Of a stretch of DNA of 64,000 nucleotides, positions 56,293 through 64,000 are shown in pieces. The position numbers and the translations under genes are program-made. This DNA comes from Zoogloeaceae bacterium G21618-S1 (lineage in GTDB: Bacteria > Pseudomonadota > Gammaproteobacteria > Burkholderiales > Rhodocyclaceae): assembly GCA_027214125.1 (NCBI GenBank), contig JAPWHF010000008.1:199573-263572 (forward strand), written 5' to 3'. A model generated the notes under the pieces. The model was given only the letters and a program-made list of their open reading frames with translations, did not search any database and was not told the DNA's origin. The first letter of the stretch is position 1, and each line of letters starts with the position of its first letter.

Positions 56293-56907
56293 ATGCTGGA
56301 AAAACTCGGCCAGGATGCACTCATCATCTGGGCCACCATCGACCCGATCGGCACGATGGCGCTATTTACCGGCCTCACCGCGCACCTGTCGGCCGAGAAC
56401 CGTCGGCGAACCGCGTACAAGACCGTGCTCTACGCGGGCGCAGTGCTGCTCGGCTCCATTGTCATCGGACAGCTGATTCTCAACGCCATGGGCATCCGTC
56501 TCGCGTCCTTCCAGCTCGGCGGCGGCATCATCCTGTTTCTCTTTGGCCTGAAGATGATCTTCGGCGCCGACACGCCCTCGCCGCGGCAAGAGCCCGAGCA
56601 CGACATCGCCGTATTCCCCCTGGCCATTCCGGCCACCGCCACGCCTGGCGCGATCCTCGCGGTCATTCTTCTGACGGACAACCATGTCCACCCGATCCCG
56701 GTGCAGATCGGCACGGCGCTGGTCACCATCGCCATCCTCGGAGTCACCTTGCTCTTGCTGCTGATGTCGACCCGGATCATCAAGGTCATCGGCGTGAGTG
56801 GCGCCTCGATCCTGACCCGCGTGATGGGCATGATCCTCGCCGCCTTCTCAGTCGAACTCGCCATGAACGCGCTCGGCATCGGCCAATGGATCTCGCCGCC
56901 TCAGTAA
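56293..56907 (+). CDS. MarC family (UPF0056) membrane protein
   Basis: 204 residues, six hydrophobic segments. TIDPIGTMALFTGLTAHLS at the N-terminus and the mid-protein PLAIPATATPGAILAVIL are the two related family half-motifs. Function unknown despite the Mar name. AAGGAAG precedes the ATG. Confidence 0.88.
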   Translation: MLEKLGQDALIIWATIDPIGTMALFTGLTAHLSAENRRRTAYKTVLYAGAVLLGSIVIGQLILNAMGIRLASFQLGGGIILFLFGLKMIFGADTPSPRQEPEHDIAVFPLAIPATATPGAILAVILLTDNHVHPIPVQIGTALVTIAILGVTLLLLLMSTRIIKVIGVSGASILTRVMGMILAAFSVELAMNALGIGQWISPPQ

Positions 56908-56950
56908 GCGCATTGCCCCAACAAACCGCCAGCCACACAAGGAAGAGCCC

Positions 56951-57595
56951 ATGCCAAGCGCGTCAACATTCTGGGACCGGATTGCCGAACGCTACGCCAG
57001 ACAGCCGATCGTTGACGAAGCGGCGTATCAAAAAAAACTGCAGCTCACCCGCGAGCATTTCACGCCCGACATGCACGTGCTCGAATTCGGCTGCGGCACC
57101 GGATCGACCGCGCTGGCCCATGCGCCGTATGTCGCGCATATCCACGCCATCGACATCTCACCAAAGATGCTCGACATCGCCCGGCAAAAAGCGGCCGCGG
57201 CTCACATCGACAATGTCACCTTCGAACTCGCAAACATCGACACGCTGGACGAGACCGGTCCGCGCTTCGACGCTGTCATGGGACACAGCATTCTGCATTT
57301 GCTCGACAACAAGGATGCGGCCATCGCCAAGGTCTACCGCCTACTCACACCGGGCGGCGTGTTTGTCAGCAGCACCATGTGCCTGGGCGACTCGCTCAAA
57401 ATGCGGGTCATCAAAGCCTTCGTGTCTGTCGGCGCCGTCTTTGGCCTCCTGCCCCGGCTGCGCGCATTCACCCAAAAGGCGCTACTCGACAGCTTTCGCA
57501 AGGCCGGATTTGACATCGCACATCACTGGCAGCCCAAGGCCAACCGCGGCGTATTCATCATCGCCAGAAAGCCCGCCGAAACCGCACACCCCTGA
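56951..57595 (+). CDS. Class I SAM-dependent methyltransferase
   Basis: 214 residues. SAM site VLEFGCGTGSTALAHA (motif I), AIDISPKMLDIARQKA, and a motif IV-V region FDAVMGHSILHLL...YRLLTPGGVFVSST. The hydrophobic C-terminal third (IKAFVSVGAVFGLLPRLR) suggests a membrane or lipid-linked substrate (inference). AAGGAAG precedes ATG 56951, 44 bases after the MarC-family gene, so an operon is likely. Confidence 0.82.
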   Translation: MPSASTFWDRIAERYARQPIVDEAAYQKKLQLTREHFTPDMHVLEFGCGTGSTALAHAPYVAHIHAIDISPKMLDIARQKAAAAHIDNVTFELANIDTLDETGPRFDAVMGHSILHLLDNKDAAIAKVYRLLTPGGVFVSSTMCLGDSLKMRVIKAFVSVGAVFGLLPRLRAFTQKALLDSFRKAGFDIAHHWQPKANRGVFIIARKPAETAHP

Positions 57596-57683
57596 CGCCT
57601 GACCGGGATACGCAAGCGCCGCAGGGTTCCTGGCCTACAATGACGGCACACCGTTTCCTCCGCCCTCACAGAACTCCCACCGC

Positions 57684-58523
57684 ATGCGTATCACCGCCTT
57701 CGACCGCCTTGCCTGCCCCCTGGACGGCGCCCCTTTGCAGCGCGACGGCGCCGCATGGCGCTGCGCCGACGGGCATAGTTTCGACATCGCCAGCCAGGGC
57801 TATGTCCATCTGTTGCCGGTGCAGCAAAAGCGCTCGCGCGACCCCGGCGACAGCAAAGCCATGGTGGCCGCCCGGCGCCGCTTCCTGAATGCCGGCCACT
57901 ATCAGCCAATCGCCGAAGCGGTGAGCCGGGCGACACTGCTCGACCTGCCCGCCGAAGGCGCAAGCTGCCTGGATGCAGGCTGCGGCGAAGGCTACTACCT
58001 GCGCCAGCTTGCCGCCGCGGCGAACGACGAGCACACACTGTCCGTTCTCGGGCTCGACATCTCGAAATGGGCCACCCTCTCGGCCGCCAGGCAGGATGCA
58101 TGCCCCGCCTGGGTAGTCGGCAGCAACGCGAAGCTGCCGGTCTTGTCGGCCACTCTAGACCGGGTGCTGTGCCTGTTCGGCTTTCCGATGTATGCCGAGT
58201 TTGCCCGCGTGCTCAAACCAGGCGGCGTGCTGTTGCAAGTCGACGCCGGCCCCGAGCATCTGCGTGAACTGCGCGAAATCATCTACCCGAGCCTGAAGCC
58301 TGAGCGTGCCAGCGAGGCGCCAGCGCCGGACGGTTTTACCGCCCTGCCCACCGAGACCGTCCGTTTTCCGCTGAGCATTTCAGGCGCCGATGCAATCGCC
58401 GATCTGCTGGTGATGACGCCGCATTTCTACCGTGCAAACGCCGAAGGCCGCACAAAAGCAGCGGCCCTCACGGCGCTCGATGTCACGGTAGACGTTCGAT
58501 TGACTCGCTACCTGCGCGACTAG
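57684..58523 (+). CDS. rlmA: 23S rRNA (guanine-N1)-methyltransferase RlmA
   Basis: 279 residues. Methylates G745 of 23S rRNA in E. coli. The N-terminal zinc-finger-like region reads CPLDGAPLQRDGAAWRCADGHSFD; E. coli has CPLC, so one zinc Cys is replaced by Asp here. It is followed by the diagnostic GYVHLLPVQQKRSRDPGDSKAMVAARRRFLNAGHYQP. SAM motif CLDAGCGEGYYLRQL. Normal length. Convergent with the DUF748 gene 20 bases away. Confidence 0.92.
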   Translation: MRITAFDRLACPLDGAPLQRDGAAWRCADGHSFDIASQGYVHLLPVQQKRSRDPGDSKAMVAARRRFLNAGHYQPIAEAVSRATLLDLPAEGASCLDAGCGEGYYLRQLAAAANDEHTLSVLGLDISKWATLSAARQDACPAWVVGSNAKLPVLSATLDRVLCLFGFPMYAEFARVLKPGGVLLQVDAGPEHLRELREIIYPSLKPERASEAPAPDGFTALPTETVRFPLSISGADAIADLLVMTPHFYRANAEGRTKAAALTALDVTVDVRLTRYLRD

Positions 58524-58543
58524 ACCGCACGCCCGCCGCACCG

Positions 58544-61500
58544 CTATTTGAGCGAAAACACCACCCGACTGCTCGGCCCGGCGTCCTTGTCCTGCGCTTT
58601 CCGGGCCGACGGCGTGACCATGAAAACCCGCTCGGCGCTGATCTTGCCTACCCCCACCAGCCAATCACGCACCGCCTGCGCACGCGCCTTGCCGAGGGCG
58701 GCCAGGTCGGCCTCACTCACCGGCGCGTTCTTGAGCATCAGCGCACGCATCTGATCGGCCGGAATCGATTTGGTCAGGCCGACGAAGTTGCGCGGTTTGC
58801 CTTCGAAGTCAGCCTCATCGTAGGCCTCGGTGAGCAGTTCTTCGCGACGATCGGCAGGGATCTCGATGTCCTCCAACGCAGGCGGCGTCTTGCCGGCATC
58901 GAGCAAGGCCTCGCGTTGGCGGTCGCGCATCCGGTTGAGGATCCACTGCTCGCGCAGGCCCGGCTCGTCGCGGGCGGGGTCGACCTGACCGGTCAGCTCA
59001 ATCTTGAGCGCGGGGCGCTCGGTAAGCGCCTTGGCGAGCGATTCGAGCTTCTTGGTGGTCTCGGCCGACAGGCGATGCGTGCCAGGCGCAAACTCCGCAT
59101 AGGCCAGATCTTCGCCGCCACCAAACACCGATCCGAGCAAGGCAAAGGGTGAGGTCACCGCCTTGACGATGAGGTTGAAAAACGCCCGCCACACCAACCC
59201 GGCCACACTGAACTGCGGATCGTCGAGCGTACCGCTGACCGGAATCGACAGGTCGATCTCGCCCTTGCTGTTTTTCAGCAAGGCCACCGCCAGATGCACC
59301 GGCAGGCTGACCGCGTCGGGGCTGTCAACCGCATCGCCAAAGGTCAGCTGATCGAGCAGGATCTTGTTCTCGGCGGTGAGCTTGCGGTCGGTGATTTGAT
59401 AAGTCAGATCGGCTGACAGCTTGCCCTTGGCGATGCCGTAACCGACATATTTGCCCGAGTAGGGCGACACCGTGGGCAGTTCGAAACCACGCATGGTGGC
59501 AACGATGTCGAGGTAGCGGTCTTCACGCAAGGGGTTGAGCTGGCCGGTGATGGTGACCGGCGCGGCATGGTCGATGGCAGCGGTGAGCGACAGCGTGGCC
59601 ACGCTGGTCGGGGCGGACGACAGGCCTTCGAGCGTGCCGGCCACCTCGGTCAGATTGGCGTCGTAATTGGGCCGCACGAAACGATCGGCAAAGGCGACAT
59701 TGCCCTTCTCAAGCACGATCCGGTCGATGCGGATCGGCGGCAGCGCCGGCGATGGTGGCGCGACCGTGGCCGTCGCGACCGGCTCGGCCGCAGCCGCCGA
59801 CGAGGCCCCGCCGTCAAACTCGCCCGGCGTCACCGACGATGAGCTGACCGCGGATGGCGTCGCGGCCTTGGCTGCAGCCTGTTCCGCGGCCGCCTGCTTG
59901 CTGTCTTTTTCGGCCGCGGTCATTTCCCGGAAGTTCAAGCGCCCCTCGGCGCTGAGTACCAGCCGCGAGAAAAAATCGCTCAGCGTGATCTCGGTCGCCG
60001 ACAGCGACAGCGGATCGGTGCGCACATCGAGCCCGTCGACCGCCAGCCGCTTCCAGGTGAGCACATCGGTGTTGGCACGGGTATCGACCGCGATCAGGTC
60101 GGTGATGGCGGCATCGCCCCGGAAGCGCACCGGTGGCGCGCTCTGGCCCGACGCCGCCCCCACGCTGAGCTGCCCGCCCAGCGACAGATTGGCCGAACGC
60201 AGGCTCGCCTCGATGCCTTCGGTCGCATAGGCCTCGAAGGCGCGCAGCGGCAAGTGCTTGACGTCCAGGCGCATGTCCACCGCCAGCGAGGCGAGGTCGA
60301 CCTTGCCCTTGGCCGCGACATAGCCGCCTTTGTTGACCACCGCGCTGAGCGTGAGCGGCACCGGCTGGCTCAGATCGGACCCCAGTGCACCCACCGACAA
60401 CTCGGTGCGCTCGATGTCGACCACCACCGGCGTCCGCACGGCGCGGTCTTCAAAACGGACATCCCAGCCACTGAGATCGGTTTGCGCGAGACGCACTTTC
60501 CAGGCCGGTTCGGCAGGCGTTGTCGCCTCTGGCTCGGCCGACGGCGCCACGATCTGGGCAAGGTCGATGCTGCCATCGCGCGCGCGGCGCAGGCTCACAT
60601 TGCCGCCCGTGCTGCCGATCCGCGCGACGGTCACATTGCGCGCTGCCGTATCCAGTGCAACGCCCGAGACCTTCAGCGACGCAACCTGGACCGAGGGCTT
60701 CTTTTGCGCATCGAGCTGCAGCGCCAGCTTGGCCAGATCGAGCTGCCCCTTCGCCACGCGAAGCCCGGCCGCGTCGAATTCGTAGGGCAGGCTGACGCCC
60801 ACCGTGCCCCCCGTGAGCTTCGCGCCGACCAGCTGGTTCGCGTAGTACGGCGCGTAATGCGTCAGTGGCAGGCCGCTGAGCGTCAGCGTGCCCGAGGCAC
60901 GCACTGGCGCAATGGCCAGCTGCCCCTCATGCGCAATCTGCTCGCCGGACTCACTGCGCGCCGCAACGGTCAGTTGAGCGTTCTGCCTGCCATCGGTGAC
61001 AAAACCGCTGAGGCCTACGTCGATATCCTTGAGCGTGGTCTCGAAGGGCCCGGCCGGCGCGGCCGCGTCACTGAAATGAAACTGAGCACCGCTCACCTGA
61101 AACTGTTCGACCGCCACACGGAACGCCGTCTCCGGTGTCTGGGTCTCCGGTGTCTGGGTCTCCGGTGTCCGGGTCTCCGGTGTCCGGGCCTCCGATGCGG
61201 CCGGCATCAGTTGCAATACATCGAGCGAGCCATCGGCCAGCCGACGCAGATGAATGACCGGCTGATCGACCTGGATGCGATCAATTTTCAGCGAACGGCC
61301 GAACACATCGAATTGGCTAATCGCTACGTCAACTTTCGGCAGGGTGATGACCGGGCGATCATCCCGATGCTGAACCTCGAGCGCCGCGAGCGTCGCCGTG
61401 CCGGCCAGCGTCAAGCGCGGCCCCTGCCCCTTGGGCTCCGAAAACGCCAGCTCAAGCTGCGTGCTGAGCGCACCAGACAACAACTTGAAAGCCGGCTCGA

Positions 61501-62245
61501 AGGGCAGGTAGGCCATGTAGGGCGTGATTTCGAGCGCATCGAGTTCGATGTCGAACACCGTCTCGAGGTCCTCGCCGAAGGGGCGGGTGTGGCCATCAAG
61601 CCGGAAGGCCGTGTCATCGACCTGCGCCGACAGCGCCGGCTGCACATAGCGTTCGACCTCGGCCGGGAAGCCCGAGATAAACGGCACGCCAACCGTCAGC
61701 TCGCGCACCGTGTGCTTGACACCCACGAGACGGTCTTCAATATCCAGCGAGCCGCCGGATATCTCAATATTGTTGATCGAGAACCGGGCCGAGCGCTTCG
61801 CCTCGTCAGCCGGTGACGACGCCGACTGCGCAAAGCGCGCAATCACGTCCGACCAGTTGTGCTGCGTTTCATCCACGCGCACCAGGCGCAGCGACGGCGC
61901 ATCAATACTCAGCCGCGAAAACACCAGCCCCCAGTACGCCAGCGACCGCCATTGCAGATCGGTGTCGATCCGGCCGATACGCGCGGCGTCGGGCGTGCCA
62001 TCCGCCTCGGCCACCGCCAGACCCGACAGCGACAGACTCAAGCTGAACGGATTGAAACGCATCTCGTCGAGCGTGACCTGCCGCCCAAGTTGCTCGCTGG
62101 CCAGCTTCGGCAATTGCCATTTGACCAACGCCGGCAGCCCGAAAAAACCCGCCAGCGCATACACCGCCAAGGCGATGACAATACGCAACGCCCAAAGCTG
62201 GATGCGGGACTTCCGGTTCGTCGTCGGTGCCTCAGACTCGCTCAT
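58544..62245 (-). CDS. DUF748/AsmA-like large envelope protein
   Basis: 1233 residues. One N-terminal membrane helix (LWALRIVIALAVYALAGFFGLPALV) anchors a long beta-rich periplasmic body with repeated AsmA/DUF748-type units (VDIERTELSVGALGSDL..., LASEQLGRQVTLDEMRFNPFSLSLSLSGLAV). A helical C-terminal part (LSAETTKKLESLAKALTERPALKIELTGQVDPARD...ALGKARAQAVRDWLVGVGKISAERV) recalls OmpA-like domains. AsmA-like proteins are thought to bridge lipid transport between membranes. GGAGG precedes the ATG. It contains a TPETx tandem repeat at 61128-61187 and a low-complexity Ala/Ser stretch at ~790-840. Confidence 0.85.
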   Translation of the reverse strand: MSESEAPTTNRKSRIQLWALRIVIALAVYALAGFFGLPALVKWQLPKLASEQLGRQVTLDEMRFNPFSLSLSLSGLAVAEADGTPDAARIGRIDTDLQWRSLAYWGLVFSRLSIDAPSLRLVRVDETQHNWSDVIARFAQSASSPADEAKRSARFSINNIEISGGSLDIEDRLVGVKHTVRELTVGVPFISGFPAEVERYVQPALSAQVDDTAFRLDGHTRPFGEDLETVFDIELDALEITPYMAYLPFEPAFKLLSGALSTQLELAFSEPKGQGPRLTLAGTATLAALEVQHRDDRPVITLPKVDVAISQFDVFGRSLKIDRIQVDQPVIHLRRLADGSLDVLQLMPAASEARTPETRTPETQTPETQTPETAFRVAVEQFQVSGAQFHFSDAAAPAGPFETTLKDIDVGLSGFVTDGRQNAQLTVAARSESGEQIAHEGQLAIAPVRASGTLTLSGLPLTHYAPYYANQLVGAKLTGGTVGVSLPYEFDAAGLRVAKGQLDLAKLALQLDAQKKPSVQVASLKVSGVALDTAARNVTVARIGSTGGNVSLRRARDGSIDLAQIVAPSAEPEATTPAEPAWKVRLAQTDLSGWDVRFEDRAVRTPVVVDIERTELSVGALGSDLSQPVPLTLSAVVNKGGYVAAKGKVDLASLAVDMRLDVKHLPLRAFEAYATEGIEASLRSANLSLGGQLSVGAASGQSAPPVRFRGDAAITDLIAVDTRANTDVLTWKRLAVDGLDVRTDPLSLSATEITLSDFFSRLVLSAEGRLNFREMTAAEKDSKQAAAEQAAAKAATPSAVSSSSVTPGEFDGGASSAAAAEPVATATVAPPSPALPPIRIDRIVLEKGNVAFADRFVRPNYDANLTEVAGTLEGLSSAPTSVATLSLTAAIDHAAPVTITGQLNPLREDRYLDIVATMRGFELPTVSPYSGKYVGYGIAKGKLSADLTYQITDRKLTAENKILLDQLTFGDAVDSPDAVSLPVHLAVALLKNSKGEIDLSIPVSGTLDDPQFSVAGLVWRAFFNLIVKAVTSPFALLGSVFGGGEDLAYAEFAPGTHRLSAETTKKLESLAKALTERPALKIELTGQVDPARDEPGLREQWILNRMRDRQREALLDAGKTPPALEDIEIPADRREELLTEAYDEADFEGKPRNFVGLTKSIPADQMRALMLKNAPVSEADLAALGKARAQAVRDWLVGVGKISAERVFMVTPSARKAQDKDAGPSSRVVFSLK
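61128..61187 (-). repeat. 15-bp tandem repeat inside the DUF748 gene
   Basis: Four copies of GTCTCCGGTGTCTGG or GTCTCCGGTGTCCGG on the plus strand, encoding TPETR/TPETQ/TPETQ/TPETA-type pentapeptides on the minus strand. In frame, so copy-number change would alter linker length without a frameshift. Confidence 0.9.
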
Positions 62246-62458
62246 GCGCGCCCTCCTCGATCAACAACCAGCTTACCAGCGCTTGCCGCGCCCGCGCACG
62301 CGTCGATGATTGCAATACGTGTCGGCTGCGTCAGGCCGGTGGCCGGCAAAGTCGCCTCGAAAACCATCCCACCCGTGTCCTTGCGCCGCAGCGGTTGCTA
62401 CATTCATCTGCACTGCGGCGGGTAGAATGACCCACTTACCAATGGTTTGGGCATTCTC

Positions 62459-62845
62459 ATGAGCGCTGAAGTTGATTACACAAACAACCCGTTGCACGGC
62501 GTTGGTTTAAAACAATTGCTGACCGAAATCGTCGACCACTACGGTTTTGAACTTCTCTATGCCTATTTGAATATCAATTGCTTCAACAAGAATCCCGGCA
62601 TTGATTCCAGTGTGAAATTTCTCAAGAAAACGGACTGGGCGCGCGAGAAAGTCGAGGCCTTCTATTTATATCAATTCAAGAGCCTGCCCCGCGCCTCTGA
62701 CGCGCAGTTTGAATTACCCCCCAGAGAGCGCGTGATTCCACTGGACCAAACCCCCGGCGAGCCCGCTGAATTGAGCTTTGAAGACGCCGAGCGCCTGGCC
62801 GAGAAGCGCGCCAGGAAAGCGGCCTTGCGAAACGATCGCTTCTGA
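62459..62845 (+). CDS. VF530-family DNA-binding protein (DUF2132)
   Basis: 128 residues. The VF530 domain fills residues 8-70: [65 protein letters not shown]. The C-terminal ~50 residues are charged and variable ([21 protein letters not shown]). ATG 62459 gives the usual N-terminus ([14 protein letters not shown]). Biological role unknown. Confidence 0.88.
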   Translation: MSAEVDYTNNPLHGVGLKQLLTEIVDHYGFELLYAYLNINCFNKNPGIDSSVKFLKKTDWAREKVEAFYLYQFKSLPRASDAQFELPPRERVIPLDQTPGEPAELSFEDAERLAEKRARKAALRNDRF

Positions 62846-62872
62846 TTCAAACCGGATGGACGCTCACGGCGC

Positions 62873-62963
62873 ATGTCGCTTGGGCGAAGGACGAAAGCCC
62901 AACACTCGGCGCGCAATGTTTGCTCCGCTGATGTTGGGCTTCGCTGCGCTCAAACCAACCTAG
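62873..62963. repeat. REP-like pair (family 1, partly degenerate) after the VF530 gene
   Basis: Right arm TGTTGGGCTTCGCTGCGCTC then AAACCAACCTAG (62932-62963) matches the cbb family 1 copies nearly base for base; the left arm (from 62873, CGAAAGCCCAAC) has drifted. Shows that family 1 is dispersed and not confined to the cbb operon. Confidence 0.75.
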
Positions 62964-63072
62964 ATGGTATCGCCGTGCGTTTCCAGGAGGCCGGCTTGGG
63001 CCAAATCCCGCCGCCCGTTCGCCTCGGCACTCGATTCACGTGCCGCTCAAGCCGGTGACACCTCGCCCGGCG

Positions 63073-63750
63073 TTACCGACCCAGCACACTCATCAGCCAC
63101 TGCTCAACATCGCGGATCTCTTCCATCACGATGCCGTGCTCGACGAAATAGGTTTGCCAGGTGATCGGGTAGCCCGCGGCCGTGAGCTGGGCGAAGGATT
63201 GCAAGGCGAAGTCGTGGGGGATCACGCCATCGTCGCGGCCGTGGGCCATGAAGATGGGCACATCACGATTGGCCTCGCTGGCCTCATCCTTCAAGGTCTC
63301 GGCCAGCGGCAGGTAGGTGGATAGCGCGAGTACGCCGGCCAGGCGTTTGGGGTGGCGCAGCGCGGTGTGCAGGGCGATGGCGCCGCCCTGCGAGAAGCCG
63401 GCGAGCACGATGCGCTCGTCGGGGATGCCGCGGGCGTTTTCGCGGGCGATGAGGGCTTCGATCTGCGCGGCAGATTCATGCACACCAGCCGCGTCTTCGC
63501 GGCGTTTGGAAAAATCCTGCGCAACGATGTCGTACCAGGCGCGCATCACATAGCCGCCGTTGATGGTCACCGGGCGCATGGGCGCATGCGGGAAGACGAA
63601 GCGGGTGGGCGGCAACGCGGCTTCGTCGAAGGCGTCGACCACCGGCTCGAAGTCATGCCCGTCGGCGCCCAGGCCGTGCAGCCAGATCACGGCATGGGTG
63701 GGTTGGGGGCCGGTTTCGATTTCAACGCAGGGCAGCAATTCGGCAGACAT
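63073..63750 (-). CDS. Carboxylesterase/phospholipase-family hydrolase
   Basis: 225-residue alpha/beta hydrolase of the YpfH/EstB (phospholipase-carboxylesterase) type. AVIWLHGLGADGHDFEPVV (oxyanion region), nucleophile S120 in GFSQGG, D174 in HGRDDGVIP and H205 in VEHGIVMEEI complete a triad. No signal peptide, so cytosolic. GGAG precedes the ATG. Confidence 0.92.
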   Translation of the reverse strand: MSAELLPCVEIETGPQPTHAVIWLHGLGADGHDFEPVVDAFDEAALPPTRFVFPHAPMRPVTINGGYVMRAWYDIVAQDFSKRREDAAGVHESAAQIEALIARENARGIPDERIVLAGFSQGGAIALHTALRHPKRLAGVLALSTYLPLAETLKDEASEANRDVPIFMAHGRDDGVIPHDFALQSFAQLTAAGYPITWQTYFVEHGIVMEEIRDVEQWLMSVLGR

Positions 63751-63856
63751 CGGGACTCCGCAATCAGGTCAAAGGCACAGGCGTGTCACATTACACGAGG
63801 CCGGCCGATCATGTCGGCGAGGTCCGCGGTCAAGTTTGATCCGGCCATGCCAATGA

Positions 63857-63884
63857 AAAACGCCCGGCACGGGCCGGGCGTTTT
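63857..63884. terminator. Bidirectional terminator hairpin
   Basis: AAAACGCCCGGC, ACGG loop, GCCGGGCGTTTT, then CTT. Symmetrical, so it can act on either strand. It lies 18 bases past the stop of the partial transporter gene on the minus strand and is best placed to terminate that transcript. Confidence 0.8.
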
Positions 63885-63902
63885 CTTGACATCGATTGCG
63901 AC

Positions 63903-64000
63903 TCAGAGGCTGGAGACAAACACCACCAGCACGCCGATCGGTGCAACAAAGCGAACGACCAGATTCCACAGAGCGAAGCCGCCACTGCTCAGGTTCAACT
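63903..64000 (-). CDS. C-terminal end of a sodium-dependent (NSS-type) transporter
   Basis: Only the last 31 codons are in the window, ending NLSSGGFALWNLVVRFVAPIGVLVVFVSSL-stop on the minus strand. The pattern LWNxxxRxVAPxGVxxVF is that of the last membrane helix of prokaryotic neurotransmitter:sodium symporters. The rest lies to the right of the window. Confidence 0.6.
   Translation of the reverse strand, partial: LNLSSGGFALWNLVVRFVAPIGVLVVFVSSL

Noticed and set aside
60254-61816. 520-codon plus-strand open frame inside the DUF748 gene
   Set aside because: Arg/Gln/Leu-rich shadow; it includes RCLGLRCPGL from the tandem repeat and has no family features.

Overview
The window looks like a chromosomal segment of a GC-rich betaproteobacterium, most likely Rhodocyclales (Azoarcus/Thauera/Zoogloea type). 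The reasons are a red-type (form IC) RuBisCO operon, PEP-CTERM exported proteins, hemP-bfd-bfr and tonB-exbB-exbD iron genes, and GTAG-headed palindromic repeats. The genus is inferred from gene content only.

Layout. 1-4.3 kb: 5' part of a type I secretion ABC transporter (minus strand), divergent from a PEP-CTERM protein with a leishmanolysin-like zinc site, then two unrecognised exported or membrane proteins. 4.4-15.3 kb: housekeeping genes (two LysE-type exporters, a GST, a YiiX-like peptidase-fold protein, ilvD, pgi, yceH, lgt, malonyl-CoA decarboxylase, an FAH-family hydrolase). 15.4-26.8 kb: an iron region with three Fur-box-like sites. It holds hemP-bfd-bfr-small protein-tonB-exbB-exbD, then an FtrABCD-type ferrous iron importer with a porin gene placed inside it, then a TonB-dependent siderophore receptor and piuC. 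Storage, energisation, inner-membrane uptake and outer-membrane uptake of iron therefore lie side by side.

26.9-38.2 kb: yqhA, small genes, a GlcD-like flavoprotein with a divergent GntR regulator, fabI with a kinase-like partner, a HAD protein, a second PEP-CTERM gene behind a sigma-54-like promoter, ahpC/ahpF with an OxyR-like site, a UbiH-family hydroxylase and a DsbC-like protein. 38.2-50.3 kb: cbbR divergent from cbbL-S-X-F-P-T-G-K-A, a complete red-type Calvin cycle operon. Six of its gaps carry paired palindromic repeats. In four cases the TAG of the repeat's leading GTAG is the stop codon of the preceding gene.

50.3-55.3 kb: an accessory stretch of mixed base composition, with a TSUP permease, a LysR regulator, a RAYT (REP-associated tyrosine transposase) element bounded by GGGGTCAG motifs, a probable gene remnant, a MalM-like lipoprotein, a 96-bp non-autonomous relative of the element, and a VOC protein. 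55.5-64 kb: a small membrane protein, dodecin, a MarC-family protein, two methyltransferases including RlmA, a 1233-residue DUF748/AsmA-like protein, a VF530 protein, a carboxylesterase and the 3' end of a sodium-dependent transporter. I saw no rRNA, tRNA, CRISPR array or prophage.
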